From the NCBI GenBank assembly GCA_002633025.1, contig NMRB01001193.1, positions 131,347-195,346 on the forward strand: a stretch of 64,000 bases of DNA, in the 5' to 3' direction. A program made the translations under genes and the position numbers. The stretch's first letter is position 1; the number at the start of each line of letters is the position of its first letter. The stretch is from Notospermus geniculatus (Eukaryota > Nemertea > Pilidiophora > Heteronemertea > Lineidae). The notes under the pieces were generated by a model. It did no database searches. It was not told the origin of the DNA and was given only the letters and a program-made list of their open reading frames with translations. This document shows positions 28,741 through 43,200 of the stretch, one piece after another.

Positions 28741-29381
28741 AAATGTCTGCTTCTTTTTGGGAACTCGAATAATGGAACGAACTTGACATCATGGCGTCTC
28801 ATGCATTTGTCGCATCTCAATTTTAACTGAAAACCTATAAAACGAGGGATTTATGGGTAAATCAAAATTGATGATGCCTTAGTTCACACAGAAAATAGTA
28901 TTCTGAGCCAGGCCGAAGCCTAAATTGGTAGTGTTTGCTAATTCCCGTTGCCTAGACGGCAGCAAAAACGGGAAGGGAGGGTGCACTGCACTGCACTGCA
29001 CTGCACATGTGGTGCATGCAATGCATCATACTCATAGCCTTTAGGGGTATAGGGGTAGGGCTATCACAGACACATGACCAGACACAGGGACTTGAGGCAT
29101 GCATTGCAGGGGTGGTGGGCGTGTTACAGAGGTCCAATAACAAACCCCCGAGTAATGCCCCGGTATACTGACGTATACCTAGTAGAAAAATAACAAGGGA
29201 TACAACTTCAAACAAGACCCCATTCGGACATTTTCACTTCAACGATCTGCCGAGAAGCCAAATCTCAACCAAATTTCACAAACAAGGTACCGTTTTGAAG
29301 CTGAGAATGTATAGATTCAAAATAAACCGAAATCTATCTCAAATCTTGATGTTGTACATTGATTTGGGCACTCGAAAGTGC

Positions 29382-29559
29382 NNNNNNNNNNNNNNNNNNN
29401 NNNNNNNNNNNNNNNNNNNNNNNNNNNNNNNNNNNNNNNNNNNNNNNNNNNNNNNNNNNNNNNNNNNNNNNNNNNNNNNNNNNNNNNNNNNNNNNNNNNN
29501 NNNNNNNNNNNNNNNNNNNNNNNNNNNNNNNNNNNNNNNNNNNNNNNNNNNNNNNNNNN
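29382..29559. other. Assembly gap (178 N)
   Basis: Run of N. The flank at 29560-30095 is one half of an inverted structure (TGATCAGGC...CTTCATCAGGC), so the gap probably covers part of that foldback. Confidence 0.98.
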
Positions 29560-30095
29560 CAAACGCCTGATCAGGCCATATGGCTTCATCAGGCAACCTC
29601 TCCTGATGAGGCTATATCGGTAGCTTGATGAGGCAACCATCTCAAGAATCAGAAAGAAACAAAGAAGAAACAAAGTGGCCGCAAGCGAAACAAAATGTCA
29701 TATGACTAAAAGCATGTGTTTATACCATACTTTGATCTCACCGTGCAATTCTCATATCTACCGTGGAATTATGACGTAATCAGTGTGTCAAATCAAAAGG
29801 TGTTTTCCATTAGCAGAAGCTGGAGAATACCAGGATGTAGCCTCATCAAGCTACCTCCAATATGGCGGACGTTGCCTGATGAAGCCATCTGATGGAAAAT
29901 CTGTTAAAAAACACCAACACAAGTTTGAATGAAAATACTTTTGTTACTGGTTGCTTTTAAATAGTGGATCACATGCTTTAGACTGAAAATCTTGAAGAAA
30001 AAACATACAAGAAAAAAGAACAGGAAATTATCCACATGGCTTCATCAGGCTACCTTGCCTGATCAGGAGATGGCCTGATCAAGCGTTTGGTCTCT
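29560..30095. mobile_element. Foldback element (GCCTGATGAGG / TCATCAGGC)
   Basis: AAACGCCTGATCAGGCCATA at the left and TGGCCTGATCAAGCGTTT at the right, with several internal CTTCATCAGGC repeats. Confidence 0.65.
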
Positions 30096-31146
30096 ACTGT
30101 GGGGCCTAAATCACCGTCGGCCGAAATCACCAGTTACCTGTTTTGTAAGACAAGTCCAGTCCAGCCGGCCTGGTTCCTTGCCTTGCCAAGGCTTCCCCTT
30201 GGCCTTGCAATGGCAAGGGCAATTTTGGTGGGCTAGCCAACTTGGAATTGAAGCCATGTAGGCCTAAATTAAACATGGTCCGCAATTTATGGTACATAAC
30301 TATAGACCAGGACTAGCCTAGCCCTAGGCTAGGCCCGGGCTAGGCTTTAAAATCTGCTATAGCTAGCCCTAGGCCATGAGAATCAAAGTTCCTGTTCTGC
30401 GTCCACCACCTGCATGTCCTGACAACGCCCGCCAAAATTTTAAAAAAAAATTCATTATTCCCCCAAAAAATCGCACAACACAACGAACGCTCTAGGCCTA
30501 CCTACTCCCAAGCATTAGTCACGAAACTCACGACTTCGAATATTTGGGATGATGTTATTCGGAGACCGGAGTTTTCAGTCTACCCAAGCATCCACATCGT
30601 CAAATCTGCACAATAAACACATCTTGCGCCTCGCCTTTCAGTAGTGTCGGCCATCACCAGCAAGCTGGCTACGAAGTGGCCGCTCGGTCTTGGGCCCTTT
30701 GAACTTAAAGCTGCTGTTCTCGTCGTATTCATTTAATATATTTAATACATGTATAGACATGATACGAAATACTAGTAAATGAATGAAAAGTGTCATCATG
30801 CCCGTGATCTAAGATGTTTTGATGACTTGGAAAGCGCTTGTTGCTTGTAGAAATAAAATAATGAATAATGAAAAAAAGCCTCATCAGTTTTCATTTTTGC
30901 CCGGGGGCAAACCAGGAACTTTCATTCTCGTGGCCTAATGTGAGCTACACACAGGCGGGTTCGTAAGAATACCGGATTGGACCGAATCGGAGCATAAAGT
31001 TGCCGAATTGGAATCAATTAACATTCCTTTTTCTTTTTAAATGCAAGAATAATGACTTAAAAATAAAAATAATCAAAATCGTCAGTCAAGATTCAGCGGC
31101 AAATACGATGTCTTGAAAATTTTGATCGTTCATCTCTGTATTTCAG

Positions 31147-31223
31147 TGACCTTTAAACAATGTCAAAATGATGGCTTCTACATTGGTTTTAACTGAGAAT
31201 AATACTCTAGAATCTCCGCTAAG
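31147..31223 (+). CDS. STXBP4: STXBP4 start-codon exon
   Basis: Acceptor TATTTCAG at 31139-31146 shows that a non-coding exon lies upstream. ATG at 31168 (ATGATGGCT) opens MMASTLVLTENN. An earlier ATG at 31160 gives a three-codon uORF (ATG TCA AAA TGA) overlapping the start. Ends in phase 2. Confidence 0.75.
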
Positions 31224-34200
31224 GTAAGAACATTGCGTATCTCGTTCTTTTTAAAAATAATATTGTCACTGTAAATTAATACTCATCTTGTATTGCAATA
31301 TAAGCAAACAGCTACACCATCAACCCTTATTGAATATTTGAGATTTTAACTCTTTGAGTGCCAAAGACGTACTGGTACGTCATTGAATTTTTGTGACATT
31401 TCAGTTCACCAGATGAACACCAGATGTCTCACCAATCTCTAATACTGTTCTATATGGCTCTCTCACTGTGGGCAATAAAATTGTATGGTGTTTGGGACTG
31501 GGGGAGGCTGGGTGGTTGTGCTGCACCTCATTTTTCGGCAAAAATTGGCCTTTTTTGCAAAAAATATAGTTTTTGTGATCTATTTTTTGGAAATGTTCCC
31601 TCAACAAATTCTGTTTTCATGATTGTTTTCTTGAAAGAAGAGGTAGAAACAAACATTCTGAGGCCAATTTGGGGTGTCTATCTGAATTTTTTTCCCCTGA
31701 AATTTTGATGGGAAAAGTGGTGTAAACCCCCTGTATTTCCGGCACTCAAAGAGTTAATGAGGTGGTTGGAATCTCAAGTGGGTAACCTCATGAATGTGTC
31801 GTTCAATAATGACAAATGGTGAGAACAGTACTGTTGATGTGGGCTGCTTCTACTCCTCGTTATGCTTTGTTACAATTTGGGGAGAAATTATTTTTTTTGT
31901 TGCAAGTCCTTCTTGTCTTAGTCCCCCATTTGATGAAACAAGACTATTGCCTTTCCTTATTTTGTTACTTTGAAAATGCTGTTTGTACAATTTACGAATC
32001 AAAATGGGAAAGAATTTTTTGTGCATTTATGGGCGATCTCACCAGTTTCTCCCAAACCTGGCCCCAGCATGTCCCTCATTGAAACTAATTCACGTGGCCT
32101 ATAGACAGATGACTAAGTGGAGTAATAAACCGTAGGCCTATGCAAGAGAAAGCTATGTCTCCACTAACCAGATGACTCTCATTTCTCATGTTGTCAAGAC
32201 TATTTCTATTCTATTGCATAAAAAGTATAAATGGTTGCAAAACTTAACAAAGTAGTTGGATTTAGAGCATTTTTCCTCAAAATTATTAGAAGGATTCATG
32301 TTTCGTGGTGTGGTATGCCTTGTCGCGGGAAAATGCTGAAATTCTTCTATTTCATTTTGGATGAGAATCTATTTCAACCTTTGTTACTTCACTTGAACAG
32401 ACTTCGGCCTGCACCATCAGAAACACCTGAACAAAATGAGCGAGATACTGAGATTGTGATTTTTGAGGACTGCTCCAAAAGCTTAGGTGAGTAAAGTAGC
32501 AGTTTATTGCTTGGGAATGGGTTAATCTGTTGATAATCATCATGTATGGAAAAGTGATGTCTGTGCCTCGAAGAGGGGCCCTTTTTGAAGTGTCACTAGA
32601 ACTCTTTACATGTAGCTCTCTCTTTATGTAATTTAAAAATGTTGTTGCTAGGTTCTTCAGTGCAGAGGACAATGTGATGCATGGATATTCACAAGGTTGG
32701 AGCTAGCTCAAGAAACCTCTTGGCCAAAAGTTTAGCCAAACCAGATTTGGATTCGCCGAATTCTGCTCTTATTGGCTAATTATGGTGTCTGGAATAGTAC
32801 TAATGGAGAAGAAAGCAGTTGCTGCGTTTAACAAATGGCCAATTCTTTGGCCAATCATGAAAATTATTAGCCAAAATAAAGTGTCAGTAACAAATGGCAA
32901 TTTAGCGAGTGGGTAGCGCCAACTCTGATATCACGAGTGCTGGACTTGCCTCCTTCATCATCGTTGTTGATAAGGGAAACATACCCCTATCCTTCATTTG
33001 GAATTTTTGTCTTCCTTTTCAGGTATCAAGGTGATAGGAGGCAGAAGTGAAGAACATGACAGAGACTTTGGGTTGTTCATAAGGAGAGTGCTCCCTGGGG
33101 GTCTAGCTGATACAGATGGTAGGGCATGTTTCTTGGTTGATACATTTAGCTATTTTCATCATCTGTGGCCACCGATTTTCCATTAATTTCCAATCCAACG
33201 TTCTCTTCGGACACTTATTTTGTCAGTTTAATAGAGTGGGTGCAAGTAGAAATTAAAATTACTCGGTCACTATACCTGCAAAAAAGTATTCAAGCGTGAA
33301 TAAAACTCTCTTGGGTTTGAATAAGACATTCCCGCTTGTGTTCTCTAGGCCGCATTCAAGAAGGAGATCAGATTCTCAGCGTAAATGATGAGAGTGTACG
33401 TCACGTGACCAATGAGAAAGGTGTTGCATTGCTGAGGAAGGCATCGGCGAGTAACTACATGAAGTTGGTCCTGGCCAGGGATGAAAAAGCAAGGTACATG
33501 TACTTCTTACACCAATGCCATTTACAGATATCACAGAGATTTTGACAAATTTTGTTATTTGGGCAGAAAGATAAGCTGGTGTCTTATTAATTGAGGAACA
33601 TAACTCACTGCCTCAATAGGTGTCACTAGTGGTTACATCTATTGAATTGAAAGGGACATTCAGGTCCTGATAGTTTTCCACACAAAAGGCATCCGTTTTG
33701 TAGGACCTGATTACTGTGACAGTGTGCTGCTCTCATTGGTCTCTTCCGAAGTGGTTGTGGAATGAATTGCTCTAAACTGCTTGCCAATAAAAAGTGGAAG
33801 AAGGTGAATACTATTATCAACATTGATAGAAGAATCTTTCAGCATGATCTCTTGTAAAACACCTGAAAGTTGGTGAAAAATATGTCCATTCACCAAATTT
33901 TTTCTGGGAAACGAGTCCGTGATGCTTGACATGTTTGTATTTCAGGGAAGAGTATTCAGATCTGTTAGAAAGCCATCATGGAAACGGCTACTCAACTTCT
34001 GTCAGCCTCATGTCATCTAGAGCAAGTACACCTGCACTTAGTCTTCCACATGGTGAGTTTCTTATGCGATTGCTATTCTCCGGATGCTGTTGTCTTTAAA
34101 AAATCATCGATATCCTTGTCCCTGCCCACCAGGGTCTTCACACCACCACCCCCCCTACTTGTTCTTCAATAGAGAAGGCAGAGCAGCTTGGTCTGAGGAA

Positions 34201-37200
34201 GTCGAAGTTGCACCTGGCGTGACTTGATTTGAAAACAGAGACATTATAAGCCTACTTGTGTCAATTTTCAGTGAATTCTGCTTGGTACCCGCAAGAAAAT
34301 CTTCCAGCTGATGACTGTTACTCAGAAGGCTCGGCACCTTCAGGGCAATCTACCCCTCATTGTGAGGAGAATCAGAACTACCAGGTTCCACTCAGGATGC
34401 CAGAAAATCACACGCATCAGGTATGGCACTACCTATTCTAGTTTCTTTTTTGTTTCGGTTTTAGTAGAGAAAACTTACAGAATCCCATGGTGATGAGCAA
34501 CAGAGTACTGTGAAACCTCCCTTTTAAAAGTACCCTTTGGCACTTAGAGATGGTGTCCTTAATTGAGGGTCCTGATTACAGAAGTCAAATGACCAACTTG
34601 ATTTTTTTCAGGGTCAGTACTTAAGAGAGGAACCAAGTGTCCAATCATATCCCCCAACCATGTCATCTGAAAATTCTAATATTGTGACCATGCCGAAATA
34701 CCCACCACCACCACCGATACCCCAGGCTGTCGGGATAAGAGCACAGCCGAATATGGTGTCTACTCCACATACAAACGGTAAGTAATTTTTGACTTATATA
34801 TTTGTGAGGCGGTCTAGGAAAACCTGCCGGATGTCGCATTTGAGGAAAGTGTTAATGGCCTTGGTGAACCTGCACATTTCAACAGCTGAAATGTACTACA
34901 GTGGAACCCCGGTAACACAACCACCCAAGGGACAGACCCAAAGTGGTCGCATTAGCGGGGTGGTCGCCTTACCGAAATCGGCCCGATGAGTGCCGATCCA
35001 GACCGAAGTAAACTGAGTGTCATATTTTCTTTTTTATCCATGTTTCCGTTTAATAAACCAGACTAGACCATCTCCAGCCTGGCCTGAAACTAGTAAGCAG
35101 ATAGCCCACTGACACTGTGACGACCAGGATGGACGACTGGCAGGTGTGGAAATGGTGAATTCCGTGTAAATATTGCGCCCGTCTCATGCTTAGGCCTGCC
35201 TTTTATGATCGCTGACCCCAACCGTCATGCACATGGCTTATGTCATGTGTTAATTGGTCCTGTTTGGTACACACACACTGCTGACTCGCCTTTGTTTGAT
35301 AATCAGACCACTAATTAGGTTGCGGTTGGTCGTGTTACCGAGGTGCTAATTGCCACTTGGGACAGCCAAAGCTGTGGTCGCGGTCTGGATAGCGGGGTGG
35401 TCGCGTTAGTGAAACTCTCCAAAGGGATAAGAGAAAAACAATCGGGACAATTGAAAACTGGTCGTCTTTCCGGGGTGGTCGCGTTATACGGGTGGTCGTC
35501 GACCGGGGTTCCACTGTACGTAATAAGTGAACAGTAGCAGATCAATGCATAGGCAATCTGATGGCCCTTGTTGATCATTCAGCGACTTCCGACGGGTTTT
35601 CCTAGACCGCCACACATTTTACAGTCATGCCATTTTCAGTTGTTTTTCTATGGAATTTCAGGTTGCAGGTGGACATCTCTCAAAAAAGTCATTATGGTAA
35701 AAAAAATACACGGGTAATCAGCCTATATCCAATCATTTGGTAGTTTTTCTAGCTGAGCAGAAAGAGAGCTCATGACCTGGCAAAGATACAGGTATAATTG
35801 GTATAGGCCTGTAGTTTACCTTGATAGTCGGAAACAGAAATTTGAAACAGAAAAGTAATCTATCCTCTCCTTAGGTCCTGACTAAACAGGTACGCTTTAT
35901 TCGTATCATTCTGTTTGTTGATAAGTGAAGTGAAGTCTTTTAACTTCTCAAATGCAGAAGTACCCATAGCTTTGGCTGAATGTTCCTGTAGATAGTGAGT
36001 TGCTTTGGAGATCACGGATGCTAATTGGTGTCTGAAAGGATTCCGGCTTCTCAGTCTTTGTTCAGAATTTTCTCCGTGGATATTGAAAATCAGTTGGTGC
36101 AACTTGTAGTGATTATTTCCCTCGAATTGAACTCTCTCGGACATGTCGGAATTCGAAATTCATCCAGAGAAGTTCTTTGGATAAGTTTTTGGGATCTTGT
36201 TCATCATGGATGTATCTATAAAAGAAATGGCTCAATTCCTTCCTAAAGATCTGGGACCTTATTCACAAAGCATCCGCTATTACCGGATCCGCAGAAGCCT
36301 TTACGGGTGACCTAACGGATGCGTTAGAATTGCGCTGCGCCGTATTCACGAAAGGTTCCGTTAGACATCCGTTAAATTGCGGCGATCCGCTAATTACCGA
36401 GCTCTGTTTTTCGGAAACCCTACAGCTCTTCGCATGTGGATTGTGAACGCGTGTACACGATATACGTAATTTGTCATCTGTCCATTTGTGGTAGCGCATC
36501 GGAGACAGACCGCCGTGTGACTGATATGATTGGTGCCATCAAACTTAACAGCTAGATGGAGGATTCGACCCGACTGTGCCGAGCCTGATGCTACGCTGCC
36601 CCATTAAAGAAGTTAAAGGGAGGATCTTCCCGACAGTTTTAAAACATTTACAACTTTTCGTACAAGACGATATCGATCGTATATATTCACATTAAAATTA
36701 TAGCGTACCCCCGCCGGGATTTCAAAATGCATGTACACACACTGACCATAATTATTGCAACATCGTTTTTTTTCTTATATATAAATATTTAAAAAATATA
36801 TAGGAGGATATATAGGATATATATTCTTAAATACATATATAGGAGGCTCTATGGCAAAACATGCTGTTGGCAATATGGATTGAAAAATATCACTGCTGAT
36901 GAAAATATCATGCCATGAAAAATAAACAAAAAAAACCATGAAAATGGCAAAATCTTCATGCGATACTGGGTCACGCTTCCTTTTCAGGATAATGACGCCT
37001 GATGATGAACAAGGATTTACAAGAAAAGATTTTTGAAAAATATTAACTGTAAACAGATATTTGATATTACCGAAAAATTTCAAAAACTGAAAAAGTGAGA
37101 TTTTAGATGAGATTCCACTGCCATAACTGCGGATGCAAAGCTGTCATCCCATGTGTCTCAGCCATGCAAGGTTTCATCAAATGAAAGGCCACTGTTATCA

Positions 37201-40200
37201 AGAAACTTGAACTTTTACCAAAAAATACCCGATTTTTCACAAAATATGTCAATTTTGTTTATTAAATAACAAGAAAATGATGCGCATTTTCCGCGCAATT
37301 TTTTCAAAATTGTGAATGAATTTTAGTTGTCTTCATTTTGTAAAAAGCTGGTAGTCAATGCCCTTCAAACTTTTCGAGATAGCAAATTGGTGATATTTTG
37401 ATATTCTGATATTTTCATGATAAATATCCTTTTCCCCAAAACCTTTCGAACCAACAGGTGTATAACAACTCAAAGTATCACATCCATATTTGGGAATCAA
37501 AAATTGATGACTGCCTACCGAGAAATTAAGAAAAAACCCTATGTTGCAATACTTATGATCAGTGTGTGTACATAATTAGGCGTTTCATGCTGTCATGATG
37601 CTGTACAACAACATCACATATCTACGACACACTGACTGAATATCTAAACCTGGGATTTTTCCAAATTAATAAACTAGTTATATGAATGCTATATATGCGC
37701 TACATTTTCAGTCCAAACTTGTATACATGTATACTAAGTACACTGAAGTGATCATTTGTGGGTAAAAATTAGGCATTTCGTGACCCGGACGCTGTGTTTA
37801 TGAAGGGTGTACCTACACACAAAAAACCAAGTGCTAAATGTATTATGTTGAGATGCACAGTGAGCCCAACGGAGATCCGCAAGCATTAACGGGAACCCTG
37901 GAGTTCCCGCAAAGATTCGCTGTTTTACGCACGTGTTCTACGGATGCGTAAATGTACGGATGCTTCGTGAATAAGGCGCAAACCGTAACGGAGGCTTAAC
38001 GGATCCGTTAAAGCGTACGGATGCTTTGTGAATAAGGACCCTGGATTCTTACGTCAGACTGGGGCAAAGGAAGGTGAAGAATAGTATTAGTAATTGTAAG
38101 TATCCTGCACGAGCAGCCATGGTCTCGAACCATCAGTCAGAGGGCCCCGGGTTCGAATCCCACTGTGGGACTTTGGGCAAGTCTCTTTGCCTGACTGGCC
38201 TCTCTCGTCTCCTACCGGTCAGAAATGCTCAGTTCTTCTGAAAAGGTTCAGGATAGACGGGGGTAAAGTGTAAAGTGTAAGAGTAAAGTTGTTGATATCA
38301 GACTATAAACCCAAACTTTAACTTTATTTGGGATGCCACCTCTCTACGAGTTTTGAACTGTACCATGATTACCTTCTGAATCCTTGATGCCTGTTTTTCG
38401 TTGGTCAATAAATCATGGGTGGTACGTCGTCTTTGTTTGTTGATTAGTTGCTAACCTTTGCTATGTTACTTGGTGTAAAAGTAGCCCGAAGGCCAGATTG
38501 TTGTGGTTTATCTTCCTGTTCATCTTGACTGATAGTGATTTACCTTCACTCACCTGTCAAACTCGATTCCAACTTAACCTGATCGGTGCTGTCAGTGCAA
38601 ATGACTGTGGGAGTGTGTATAGTGTAGGAGTTTCTCAGGTGTACTGTAGATGAGGTGTACCCTCCGGCAAGTTTCAACCTAAGATCTGAAAGATACACAT
38701 CAATTGCATGGAGAAGTGTACCGTACTCTTGGTCTAGTAGACATGGCTAATAATCTATCTGCATATCAAATACAGAAGCACTATGCTTTGAACAGTCTTC
38801 TCCAGTTGGTAGCTAACCCTCATACATTGATGTGTACTTCCTCAACGAAATACACAAGAGCAATTTGAGTTGAAATCAACTTGGCCCATGCTGATACCAT
38901 TATGTGCCCTGGTGTTAAACGTTTCATTCAATCACTGGATGTTGCGGTTTGTTACCTTCCTGAAAACGATGTTCAGATTTGTATTGTTAGCACAGTTTTC
39001 CCGAGTTGCTTTGACGAATTTCAGAATTTCTGCATACATATCCATTTATTGACATGCAGTCTATAAGCAACTTTGATTGATAGTATAGTACACAATATTA
39101 GTCGGTGATGTTCTTGCAAGAGGAAATTAGAGCACCCTCAGCTAACAAATCCTTCCCCTCCAAGAGAACTGCCGACCCTATAGCCCCGAAGGAGTGGGTC
39201 CCATGGGAAGTTGAGCCTGAAACTTTTTGCATGATGAGTAGTGTTTCCACTTTGCCGACACGACCTGACAGCTGACTGTGATATGGACCTCCAGAATCTA
39301 GTAATAGATATCTGTCTCCTCTCAAATGGATTAATGGATATTAATAGATATTATCAAAACCAATTTTCTGATAATATGGATGTTATCTGCTCTATGTTGA
39401 GTGAGTCGATGACAGGTGTTACACGAACTGTCAAATCTAATCATCGATTCTGTTTTCACAATAGACATTGATACTTGACACAATCACATTTGTGCCATTG
39501 ATTTAAGCTGCTCTAGGGCTATATAGGCGAAGTTAATAATGCTTCCGCAACATATGATCTATCAGTCTCGGCTATTTGCCAAGTGGAGGCTGAAACCTTG
39601 TTTACAGTTGCTGTGTTCTGGCTCCTCTCCGCTTGTTACAGATTGATTTTAGCAATTTAGCTATTACTGCTCAACTCATTTCTGGATTAGAAGAAGTGTG
39701 GTCTGGAATAGTCTAAGTACTAGCTGTCACCGTGTCAGACACTGGAGGCTTTCCGTCCACATTACTGGGGCTTTAGACCAGTGGTGTTCAGGAGCCCAGC
39801 AGATGCCCTGTTTGTAAGTTTGATTCAAGCTTGGAGTGCTTCAGAAGGTTGGAATGGAGGCCTAATACCAGTGATGTTCAGGTCAATTGGGAAGTAGGAG
39901 CAGGCTCTGTTTGATAGGGCCTACTTGCTTGAAGTGCTTCAGGAGGGTCTGGAGGCCGATCTGTGATGTTCTGGATTTAGGGTTAGGCCCTTCTTGGCAC
40001 AAGATTGGAGTGCTGTGGGTCAGAAGGTTCTAGGTGCTGTAGGAGTACAAGATGATGGAGCCTGATGAGACACCAGATCTGTAGACCTCAGTCATCGCAC
40101 CATCACATCTCTCACCTGCCTCCTGAATCATCCAATGTAAAAAAAAAATATTTGGATATCAAATATTTTTCATTTGAGTTTCTCATGCTGTGGTCTGTAT

Positions 40201-43200
40201 GTATACAAAAGGTGTATCCAAGGTTGTATCCAACGGCAGTTTCCTAGATACTGCCTCGGAGGATCAATTTACATTATGTGCTCGAGTACGGTGTGTTCTC
40301 ATACTGGAAAGTTTCAGTTCACTTCTGGTTGTCTGGTAATTGGCCTTTTCAGTCGGATGACTCGTCAAGGACTCATCTTAATTGCTTCATTTGGCAGGGA
40401 ACGTGCTGATCTCAAAATCTATTTAGCCTGAGAAACAAATACGCTCATATTCTGGAAAATACTACCGGTACCGGTGTTCAAATTGAATCAGTAGATGCTT
40501 TCATATGGTGGAAATACTCTTCTGCTGTTTTACTGAGTGTTGCGTTTGACATGTTTGATGCGATGTTTTTACATGTATGTGGTGGAAATACTCGTCTCCT
40601 GTTTCACTGATGGATTGTTGTGTTTGATGTTGATTTTGATTGATGCAATGGAAAGAAAGTTCTACTGGATGCCAGTGGATGTCCCGATCCCAGTGGACGA
40701 CTATCAGCTCATGGAAGCGCTAAGGCAGGACATCAGGTCTGCCCGTTTGGAAAAGGAACGAGGGCTAAGAAGTTGGCTTTCTGCTGGTCATTTGAATGGA
40801 AGGGCAGGGAAAGGTAGGTGAATGAATTTAGGCTGTGTGGTCACAGGATGGGTCAGTTGTGCATTGAACTCGCTGCAGATACTGTGTGGCATGGCCTAAC
40901 CCGCCGGCCATAGAGGATTTCCTTTATGGCATCTAGTGGTTGGCGCATTGGCCTCTGAGCTCGAAGTTAAGCAACGTTGAGCGCAATCACTACGTGGATG
41001 GGTGACCTGCACATATAGTACAAGTTGTTGGAGTGATTTCGTTTGCATTTTCCTCGCTGAACAAAAAAAGGTAGGATAGGGACTTGGCAATGTTTAAGGT
41101 GAAGTGACTTGCCAAATGTCACACGCTCCTGGAAATCCTATGAAGTAATTAAGTCCATTGATCAATGGAAATAAGCCTTATTTTCCATAATAATTTGTTA
41201 ATATCCTGTTCAGAGTTGGGAACATGTGTGCACTTCCCTTGAATAAATTGAACATAACCATTCAAGAGAAGTCACCTTTTGATCCCGAAGAATCAATAGG
41301 CAATGTAATATACATGTAGTGTTTAATTAATGTGACATATTCATTCAGTACATTGTGGCTCTCCATTCATTGTGCCTGGTTTATTATTATTATTACAGAA
41401 TCTCCCGTCAGGTAAACCCATACCCACTTGGGAATTGCTGAGACTTAATAGTTACTTGTCTGAAAAATGTCAAATCAATCTTTGGGAAGTAAGCCTTCCC
41501 TACATGAATACCTCTTTCATCTGTTGGGTCACGTGGGCACCATAGTGAGCCATTATTTTCGTCCTTGATTTTTCCGCCGGCAAAGATAACGGCTTTAATA
41601 AGTGACCATTTGTATCCATTTTTGGTGGTATGGTTTGTGTGGGTCATTTTCTCGTGTCCAGCAGATAATGAGCTGAGAACGTTCAGTGTGAGTGCAGTAA
41701 AGACGGTTTTGTCAGTTTTCCTTGGCGGTTTCATGAAGATCAGTTGGTCATGGTTTGCTATGCATCACCGTACATGTTTGTGTACTAGCGTGGGCCAAGA
41801 GTGGTCGACGGTGGAAAAATGTTGGGACGTTTGGCGGACGCTAGTGCCTTCAAAGAACCATAAAATTGCACCCTGAGGGGGGCTATCGTCTTAGTCAAGT
41901 AATCTCTTCACCGAGTTCGTTTCTCACCTGCAGTTAAGTTCGTTTAGCAGTAAACGAAGTCGAAAATCATTTCCTGTGTAAAACCAATGCTGATATCATG
42001 GCGGCAGTGATTATAAGTTTATCGGGCTGTGATGCATTGTGGGATATGGCAGGCAGAACAAATGAACAATCCCTTGGATTTTCCCCCAATGAACGCGAAG
42101 TTCACTAAGACAGGTGTAGGGTCTGCTTTGACCAGTCTAAAAATGCCAGTGACCTACCAGTGACTGATAAGCAGATATACAGTTGGGGCTAATGTTAGCC
42201 TATACCACGAATCTGGGTCATCGCGGCATTATGAGGCTGATTGTTGAGTGGAGTGCTTGTGCAATACAAATAACAATCCTGATGAGGGTTTACAACTTTC
42301 GCGTCAGATCCCTGTGCTGGCTATGGCACGGTGTATAAAAAAAAGGAACTGATGTCCCGTATGGATTGAGCTCTTGTATCTGTCAGTCAAGTGCCTCACC
42401 CCCCCCCCCCACCCCCCATTTTAACTCCTTGTTTCCCTTCATCAACTCACGATCCACCCACGTGACCCGTCCAAGGCCGGCAGGCTTGTTAGCATTGTGT
42501 TTTCTGTACATTATATCTGCAACAAAGGACCGAGGTTTTGAAAAAGGCACCAATAGCAACACCTTTTTAGCTCAGCTGACCTTTGGCCAGCTGAGCTGTT
42601 CATATGATTAAATGGCTCAAAATGTCTGTGTGTGTGTCTGTGAAACTGGCACATTTTGCTATCGTAAGGCCCAGGGGCATGAAACTCATTCAGAAATGTT
42701 AACAGACTGCAGTATTCTTTTTTAGGGTATCGGTAAGTGGATATTGAATTGAAATGAATTACAAGTGCAAAATCTATAATATTTTTAATGCTAAGTGAGT
42801 ACCCATCCTCGTAGACTTTTTGTTTCCTCTTACATGTACCGGTATGTAAAAAACACAGCGTGTGTAAAAATCACAGCGGTCATGGCGGTGTCCTCTAATG
42901 AGAAAATCAATTTTTTTCCAAGATGGATTATTTTGAGTGCAACATGAAGGTCTCCCTGCGTATTGATGATAGCGGGTGATCAATATATATATAATATATG
43001 AATGCGTACGGATAGATAGTCAGCGGTGTGTCGACTGATCTGATTCTGAGGCCCGTAGTAGAGCATTAAAACCAGTGTATTACGTGAACCTTTTGTAGAT
43101 GTGTGGCTGAATTTTGATTTATAACACATGCACCCTTCAAAAAAAGTGTCTTCAAAGCTTATTTGAAGACTATGGCAGATCAAGGGGCTAAAAAAGTCAT

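Noticed and set aside
39098-39325. Minus-strand frame containing LLLDSGGPY, reminiscent of Xaa-Pro aminopeptidases
   Set aside because: The match is limited to a few residues, no catalytic context follows, and no splice sites extend it.
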